DNA from: Flavobacterium cauense R2A-7 | GTDB lineage: Bacteria > Bacteroidota > Bacteroidia > Flavobacteriales > Flavobacteriaceae | Direction of reading: 5' to 3' | Length of the DNA stretch: 58,755 nt | Assembly (NCBI RefSeq): GCF_000498475.1 | Contig: NZ_AVBI01000015.1 | Location: forward strand, 1 to 58,755 | Shown here: one piece after another, positions 53,942-58,755 of the stretch | Position numbering within the stretch: position 1 is the stretch's first letter | Layout: each line of letters opens with the position of its first letter | The notes under the pieces: model-generated | Told to the model about the DNA's origin: nothing | What the model saw: the letters and a program-made list of their open reading frames with translations, nothing else | Databases searched by the model: none | Program-made: the position numbers and the translations under genes

Positions 53942-54919
53942 CTAGTCTAACGACTGATTCTCCTGATTAGCAATTTGTGAAATTAACACATATTCTTTGG
54001 CTGAAATCGATCCGTAATAAAAATTCAGCGGATTCACCACTTTTCCATTCTGATATACTTCATAATGCAGATGCGGTGCTTCACTTCGTCCGGTACTGCC
54101 CACATAACCAATTATATCACCGCGTTTGATGCGTTGTCCCGGGCGTGCTTTGTACTTGCTCAAATGCGCATACAAGGTTTTATAACCATAACCGTGACGG
54201 ATTTCGATATGATTACCGTAGCCCGAAAGCGAGGCATCGGCTTTTTCCACTACACCGTCGCCTGTGGCATAAATCGGGGTTCCGGTTCGGGCCGTAAAAT
54301 CCATGCCTTTGTGAAATTTACGTACTTTGGTAAACGGATCGCTTCGATACCCGAAACCCGAAGCCATTTGCTTCAATGCTTCATTTTTAACCGGTTGTAT
54401 CGCCGGAATCGCCGCCAGTAATTTTTCTTTTCCTTTGGCCAGTTTTATAATTTCATCCAACGATTTCGATTGAAACGCCAATTGATTCGAAATTACATCC
54501 AAGCGTTTGTTCGCATTAATCACCAAATCCGAATTGTCAAAACCTTCCAGTAATTTGTATTGGTCGTTTGCGTTCTTTTCGCCTTTTCGTTTTTCTTCCC
54601 CAACCGGCGAACTGTTAAAATACGCACGATATACATTGTTGTCGCGGTCTTCCAGGTCACTCATGGTGGCGTTCAGGCGATCGATTTTTTTATTCAGAAT
54701 CGCATAGTTGATTTTCATATTGTCGATTTCACGTGCCATCATGCGATCTTTCGGAGTTTCAAAATACGAGGTATTCAAAAGTACCACAAAACACAAAAAA
54801 CCAAACAAGGCCGAAGCGACCAGAAACAAAGCAAAATACCCGAAATTCCGCCCCTTTTTCGGTTTGATTTTCCGATAGGCTAATTTTTCTGGATCGTAAA
54901 CATATTTTACCTTCGACAT
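53942..54919 (-). CDS. M23 family metallopeptidase (LytM-type)
   Basis: A 325-residue inner-membrane-anchored peptidoglycan endopeptidase-like protein: cytoplasmic N-terminus (MSKVKYVYDPEKLAYRKIK), transmembrane segment (about 28-49), coiled-coil-like part (about 55-185), and the LytM domain with catalytic-zinc residues in RKFHKGMDFTA and APHLHYEVYQNG. Both the H-D and HxH ligands are present, so activity is plausible. It starts the minus-strand cluster with MerR, LemA and two TPM genes. Confidence 0.93.
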   Translation of the reverse strand: MSKVKYVYDPEKLAYRKIKPKKGRNFGYFALFLVASALFGFLCFVVLLNTSYFETPKDRMMAREIDNMKINYAILNKKIDRLNATMSDLEDRDNNVYRAYFNSSPVGEEKRKGEKNANDQYKLLEGFDNSDLVINANKRLDVISNQLAFQSKSLDEIIKLAKGKEKLLAAIPAIQPVKNEALKQMASGFGYRSDPFTKVRKFHKGMDFTARTGTPIYATGDGVVEKADASLSGYGNHIEIRHGYGYKTLYAHLSKYKARPGQRIKRGDIIGYVGSTGRSEAPHLHYEVYQNGKVVNPLNFYYGSISAKEYVLISQIANQENQSLD

Positions 54920-55056
54920 GTTCTAAAATATACTATTTTTGCAGCTTGTAAAATGGTGTTGGTTAACTGCTTGTAGGGGTTATACGAACAAATTTAAAAA
55001 ATGTTTCAAATTAATCGGTTTTTGAAGCGAAACATTTGGCGTATTTGGTTTCCGTA

Positions 55057-55137
55057 TTCCTGCTGTCCGCTCCAATCTGTCCTTGCGAGCTTGCACGGCA
55101 ATCTCCCAAGGCCAGGATTTCCTCTCCCATCAGGGCT
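55057..55137 (+). ncRNA. Dispersed structured intergenic element, copy C (Flavo-1-like candidate)
   Basis: Third copy: CCTGCTGTCCGCT at 55059 and AGGATTTCCTCTCCC, then ATCAGGGCTA. The outer pairing here is CCTG/CAGG instead of CCCG/CGGG of copies A and B, a compensatory change. The central stem (CTG, mismatch, CCTTG with CAAGG, mismatch, CAG) has another sequence and its loop contains TTGCGAG and GCAATCTC. It lies in the 302-base gap before alaS, about 85 bases from its start. The rest of this gap contains only AT-rich sequence and ATTCGTGTAATTCGTGG. Confidence 0.5.
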
Positions 55138-55221
55138 AAGAAAGCTGCCATTTTATTTTTGGAATCGAAACAGAAAATTAGTGCGAATTCGTGTAATTCG
55201 TGGCAAAAAAGAAATAAAAAA

Positions 55222-57858
55222 ATGAAATCACAAGACATTCGTAAGGCTTACCTTGATTTTTTTGAAAGCAAAGGACACTTAATCGTTCCTTCTGCACCGA
55301 TTGTTTTAAAAGACGATCCGACTTTGATGTTCAACAATTCCGGAATGGCGCAGTTCAAAGAGTTTTTCCTGGGGAACGGAACACCAAAATCGCCAAGAAT
55401 CGCTGATACGCAAAAATGTCTTCGGGTATCCGGAAAACACAACGACTTAGAAGATGTAGGGTTTGATACCTACCACCACACCATGTTCGAAATGTTAGGG
55501 AACTGGTCGTTTGGTGATTACTTCAAAAAAGAAGCCTTGGCTTGGGCTTGGGAATTCTTAACCGAAGTGTTGAAATTAGACAAAGACCGTTTGTACGTTT
55601 CCGTGTTTGAAGGCAATCCGGCGGAAAACGTTCCTTTCGATCAGGAAGCGTTCGACATTTGGAAACAATACGTTTCGGAAGACCGCATCATCTTGGGAAA
55701 TAAAAAAGACAACTTCTGGGAAATGGGCGACCAAGGCCCGTGCGGACCGTGTTCGGAAATCCACATCGATTTAAGAACCGATGCCGAAAGAGCTGCCGTT
55801 TCCGGTCGTGATTTAGTAAATGCCGATCATCCGCAGGTAGTGGAAATCTGGAACAACGTATTCATGGAATTCAACCGTAAAGCGGATGGTTCGTTAGAAA
55901 AACTTCCGGCACAACACGTGGATACCGGAATGGGCTTCGAACGTTTGTGTATGGCGATGCAAGGGGTAACGTCAAATTACGATACTGATGTCTTTACACC
56001 ATTAATTGAAAAAGTATCCCAAATTACGGGAGCAAAATATACTTCGAACGAAATCAAAGAAATCAGCGACGAGCAAAACAAAACTAATATTGCGATTCGT
56101 GTAATCGTGGATCACGTACGTGCGGTGGCGTTCGCTATTGCGGATGGTCAGCTACCATCTAACGGTGGCGCAGGTTATGTAATCCGTCGTATTTTGCGTC
56201 GTGCGATTCGTTACGGATTTACGTTCCTAAACACCAAAGAACCTTTTATTTATCAGTTGGTTGAGGTGTTGAGCAATCAAATGGGGGCGTTCTTCCCGGA
56301 AATTGTGGCTCAGAAAAATCTGGTAGCCAATGTAATCAAAGAAGAAGAAGCTTCGTTCTTAAGAACGTTGGATCAAGGATTGCAGTTGTTGGAAAATGTA
56401 ATGGCGCAAACATCTGGTAAAGAAGTTTCTGGTGAAAAAGCCTTCGAATTGTACGATACTTTCGGATTTCCAATCGATTTAACCGCTTTGATTTTAAGAG
56501 AAAGAGGGTTGAGTTTGGACGAAGCCGGTTTTGATAAAGCGATGTTGGAACAAAAAACACGTTCGCGTGCCGCTTCCGAAGTGTCTACCGAAGACTGGAG
56601 TGTTTTAGTTTCTGGAAACGTAGAAACCTTCGTAGGGTACGATCAAACCGAGAATGAAGTGAAAATTACCCGTTTCAGAAAAGTAGATTCTAAAAAAGAC
56701 GGAAAATTATACCAAATCGTTTTAGACAACACACCATTCTATCCGGAAGGTGGAGGACAGGTGGGTGACAAAGGAACTTTAGTTTCCGCTAACGAAACCA
56801 TCGAAATTGTTGATACCAAAAAAGAAAACAACTTAATTCTGCATTTCGCGAAAAGCTTACCGGAAAACGTAAACGGAACTTTCGTAGCAAAAGTGAATGC
56901 CGATTTAAGAAATCATACCGCCAGCAACCACTCAGCAACACACTTATTGCATCAGGCATTGCGTTCCATTTTAGGAACCCATGTGGAGCAAAAAGGATCG
57001 TTGGTCGCACCGAATTATTTGCGTTTTGACTTCTCACATTTCGCAAAAGTGACTGACGAAGAATTGAAACAAGTGGAAGATTTTGTAAATGCGAGAATCC
57101 AAGAACAATTGCCACTTATCGAAAGAAGAAGCATTCCGTTTGCTCAGGCAATTGAAGAAGGCGCGATGGCGTTGTTCGGAGAGAAATACGGCGACAATGT
57201 ACGTGCGATTAAATTCGGACAAAGTATGGAGTTGTGCGGAGGAATCCACGTAAAGAATACCGCAGACATCTGGCAATTTAAAATTACGAGTGAAGGGGCT
57301 GTGGCGGCCGGAATCCGTCGTATTGAAGCGATTACGAATGATGCGGTAAAACAATTCTACGCGTTTCAGGAGAATACGCTGAGAGAAATCAAGGAAACCT
57401 TGAAGAATCCGCAGGATGTAATCAAGTCGGTAGTTTCTCTTCAGGATGAAAATGCCAAGCTAAAAAAACAACTGGAGCAATTGTTAAAAGAAAAAGCGAA
57501 AAACCTGAAAGGGGAATTGGCTTCGGAAGTAAAGGAAATCAACGGAGTGAAATTTTTGGCAAAGCAAGTCGATTTAAATCCGGAAGGCGCCAAAGATCTG
57601 GCTTACGAATTAGGAAATGACGAAACTAATTTATTCTTATTATTGGCTACAGCCGAAGAAGGAAAACCGATGTTGACGTGCTATATTTCCAAAGAATTGG
57701 TGGAAAGCAAAGGTTTAAATGCCGGACAGGTAGTTCGTGAGTTAGGAAAATACATCCAAGGCGGCGGCGGCGGACAACCGTTTTTCGCAACAGCCGGCGG
57801 TAAGAATGTTGAAGGAATTAAAGAAGCGCTTGAAAAAGCTGTTGAATTTGTAAAGTAA
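55222..57858 (+). CDS. alaS: Alanine--tRNA ligase
   Basis: An 878-residue alanyl-tRNA synthetase. I place the start at the ATG at 55222 ([19 protein letters not shown]); reading frame extends 62 codons upstream through repeat copy C, which is non-conserved and should not be included. The catalytic core has [14 protein letters not shown] and [13 protein letters not shown]. The editing domain has [12 protein letters not shown] (HxxxH) and [11 protein letters not shown] (CxxxH). The C-terminal DHHA1-like domain ends [20 protein letters not shown]. Length is normal. Confidence 0.98.
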   Translation: MKSQDIRKAYLDFFESKGHLIVPSAPIVLKDDPTLMFNNSGMAQFKEFFLGNGTPKSPRIADTQKCLRVSGKHNDLEDVGFDTYHHTMFEMLGNWSFGDYFKKEALAWAWEFLTEVLKLDKDRLYVSVFEGNPAENVPFDQEAFDIWKQYVSEDRIILGNKKDNFWEMGDQGPCGPCSEIHIDLRTDAERAAVSGRDLVNADHPQVVEIWNNVFMEFNRKADGSLEKLPAQHVDTGMGFERLCMAMQGVTSNYDTDVFTPLIEKVSQITGAKYTSNEIKEISDEQNKTNIAIRVIVDHVRAVAFAIADGQLPSNGGAGYVIRRILRRAIRYGFTFLNTKEPFIYQLVEVLSNQMGAFFPEIVAQKNLVANVIKEEEASFLRTLDQGLQLLENVMAQTSGKEVSGEKAFELYDTFGFPIDLTALILRERGLSLDEAGFDKAMLEQKTRSRAASEVSTEDWSVLVSGNVETFVGYDQTENEVKITRFRKVDSKKDGKLYQIVLDNTPFYPEGGGQVGDKGTLVSANETIEIVDTKKENNLILHFAKSLPENVNGTFVAKVNADLRNHTASNHSATHLLHQALRSILGTHVEQKGSLVAPNYLRFDFSHFAKVTDEELKQVEDFVNARIQEQLPLIERRSIPFAQAIEEGAMALFGEKYGDNVRAIKFGQSMELCGGIHVKNTADIWQFKITSEGAVAAGIRRIEAITNDAVKQFYAFQENTLREIKETLKNPQDVIKSVVSLQDENAKLKKQLEQLLKEKAKNLKGELASEVKEINGVKFLAKQVDLNPEGAKDLAYELGNDETNLFLLLATAEEGKPMLTCYISKELVESKGLNAGQVVRELGKYIQGGGGGQPFFATAGGKNVEGIKEALEKAVEFVK

Positions 57859-57881
57859 TATTTTTAGATAATATACTGGAG

Positions 57882-57911
57882 CCCAAATCATTATTGATTT
57901 GGGTTTTTTTT
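57882..57911 (+). terminator. Terminator after alaS
   Basis: CCCAAATCA (57882-57890) pairs with TGATTTGGG (57895-57903) around TTAT and is followed by a long T-run. Confidence 0.9.
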
Positions 57912-57989
57912 ATAACAAATAATAAAGGGTTTTATTTTTTTATAACGTGATAATGCTTTTTTTTTGTAAAAAAATATTTAAGAAAAACT

Positions 57990-58755
57990 ATGAAAAAACT
58001 TATTTATGCGTTCAGTGCTTTGACACTTTTGTTTGCGTCTTGTTCTAGTGATAGTGACAGTTCTACTGATGACACCTCCAGTACGGGATTATTGACTAAA
58101 GTAGTTGAGACTTATGGAGACGGTTCTGTAGAAACAATTACTTTTACTTATAGTGGTAATAAAATCGTTAAAAATACTTTGAGTATTGACGGGACAATTA
58201 CTGAAGAAACTACTTATACTTACACAGGAGATCTAATTACGGAAGAAAAATATTATATAGACGGTAATTTGGATGAAACCATTACCTATGAATATGATGC
58301 TAATTCAAAATTGATTGGTACAACCAGACATGGTGAATTTGTTCACGAAGAGGATGTTTTAACTTATAATGCCAATGGTACAGTATCGTTTGTGACAACT
58401 TCCGGATCAGAAACAATTGCAACAGGTACTATTTATTTTAACGGTAATCAGCCTTTTAAGAAAGTAATCACAAGAGAACCGGGGGGAGAGTTTGAATTTA
58501 CCACGACAGAGGTTACAACTTTTGACACTAAAAATAACCCATTTAAAAATATTATAGGTTTTGCAAAGATTGAAATCGGTTTGCCTAGTTATACTGAAGG
58601 TTATCCAGGGCTGTTAAATAATCCAATGGGATATAGTGAAGATAGTGTGGAAAAAGAATCGTTTACATATACTTATAATTCTGGAAATTATCCTGTAACT
58701 GAGGTATATGACGATTTCGGAAATGACGATAATGATTTCACGGCTCAATATTTCT
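57990..58755 (+). CDS. Lipoprotein with YD-repeat-like sequence (partial, cut by window end)
   Basis: The reading frame runs from the ATG at 57990 to the right edge without a stop codon (255 codons visible). The N-terminus is a lipoprotein signal (MKKLIYAFSALTLLFASC), followed by a Ser/Asp/Thr-rich tether. The rest has repeated Thr/Tyr/Asp/Gly patterns such as TFTYSGNKIVKN, TYTYTGDLITEEKYY and TITYEYDANSKLIGT, as in YD (RHS-like) repeats. It is probably a surface-exposed lipoprotein; function is unknown. No homologous named family was recognised. Confidence 0.8.
   Translation, partial: MKKLIYAFSALTLLFASCSSDSDSSTDDTSSTGLLTKVVETYGDGSVETITFTYSGNKIVKNTLSIDGTITEETTYTYTGDLITEEKYYIDGNLDETITYEYDANSKLIGTTRHGEFVHEEDVLTYNANGTVSFVTTSGSETIATGTIYFNGNQPFKKVITREPGGEFEFTTTEVTTFDTKNNPFKNIIGFAKIEIGLPSYTEGYPGLLNNPMGYSEDSVEKESFTYTYNSGNYPVTEVYDDFGNDDNDFTAQYF

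Noticed and set aside
55036..55221. A 62-codon N-terminal extension of alaS
   Set aside because: It runs through the structured repeat copy C and lacks similarity to alanyl-tRNA synthetases; the conserved start [14 protein letters not shown] is at 55222.

Overview
The window looks like a chromosomal segment of a Flavobacterium-like member of the Bacteroidota. The evidence is a low-GC genome, the gldKLMN gliding/type IX secretion operon, exosortase F with its partner membrane protein, several carboxypeptidase-regulatory TonB-dependent receptors, DUF4249 lipoproteins, start regions mostly without Shine-Dalgarno sequences, and recurrent TAnnTTTG promoter -7 boxes. No phage, IS transposase, CRISPR array or plasmid functions were seen; most of the segment is vertically inherited core genome.

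Layout. 1-308 is the start of the housekeeping sigma factor (minus, cut by the window edge). 447-10257 is an accessory cell-envelope region on the minus strand: a small lipoprotein, then an apparent operon of an unknown exported protein, a TonB receptor with an STN domain, three tandem DUF4249 lipoproteins, and a MG2/plug-like exported protein. 10436-13563 holds pnp, rpsO and a GAF-domain methionine-sulfoxide-reductase-like gene. 13635-16858 (plus) carries xrtF with its partner, then an ATP-cone/restriction-endonuclease-fold protein next to a beta-CASP metallo-hydrolase. 16918-20010 is a probable copper-handling operon (HYC_CC_PP protein, TonB receptor, HMA protein). 20073-29302 (minus) holds a second MG2/plug protein, groL, groS, secG, a TPR protein, lptE, a sigma-54 activator and miaB.

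29637-38136 (plus) is topA, an arginase-fold protein with degenerate metal ligands, and gldKLMN. 38206-44851 contains an FAD oxidoreductase, a DUF983 protein, an ABC-F ATPase, a FemAB/GNAT-like protein, a DUF1761 protein, a YkgJ-type cysteine-cluster protein and a J-domain/KTSC protein. Two identical initiator tRNA genes follow (minus), then era, a membrane protein, der and a large outer-membrane beta-barrel protein. 51196-54919 (minus) has a small membrane protein and a peptidase M23 - MerR - LemA - TPM - TPM cluster. alaS (55222-57858) and a partial YD-repeat-like lipoprotein close the window.

The most unusual signals lie outside the annotated genes. Three dispersed intergenic elements (29427-29501, 41671-41751, 55057-55137) share conserved 5' and 3' boxes around a variable hairpin and show a compensatory base-pair change, so they are probably structured RNAs. 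A 33-codon ORF overlaps the era start codon by one base and repeats the era N-terminus with only synonymous differences. A terminator hairpin ends a few bases before the start codon of the 48346 gene. The pnp leader contains a hairpin with a CAA-repeat loop.
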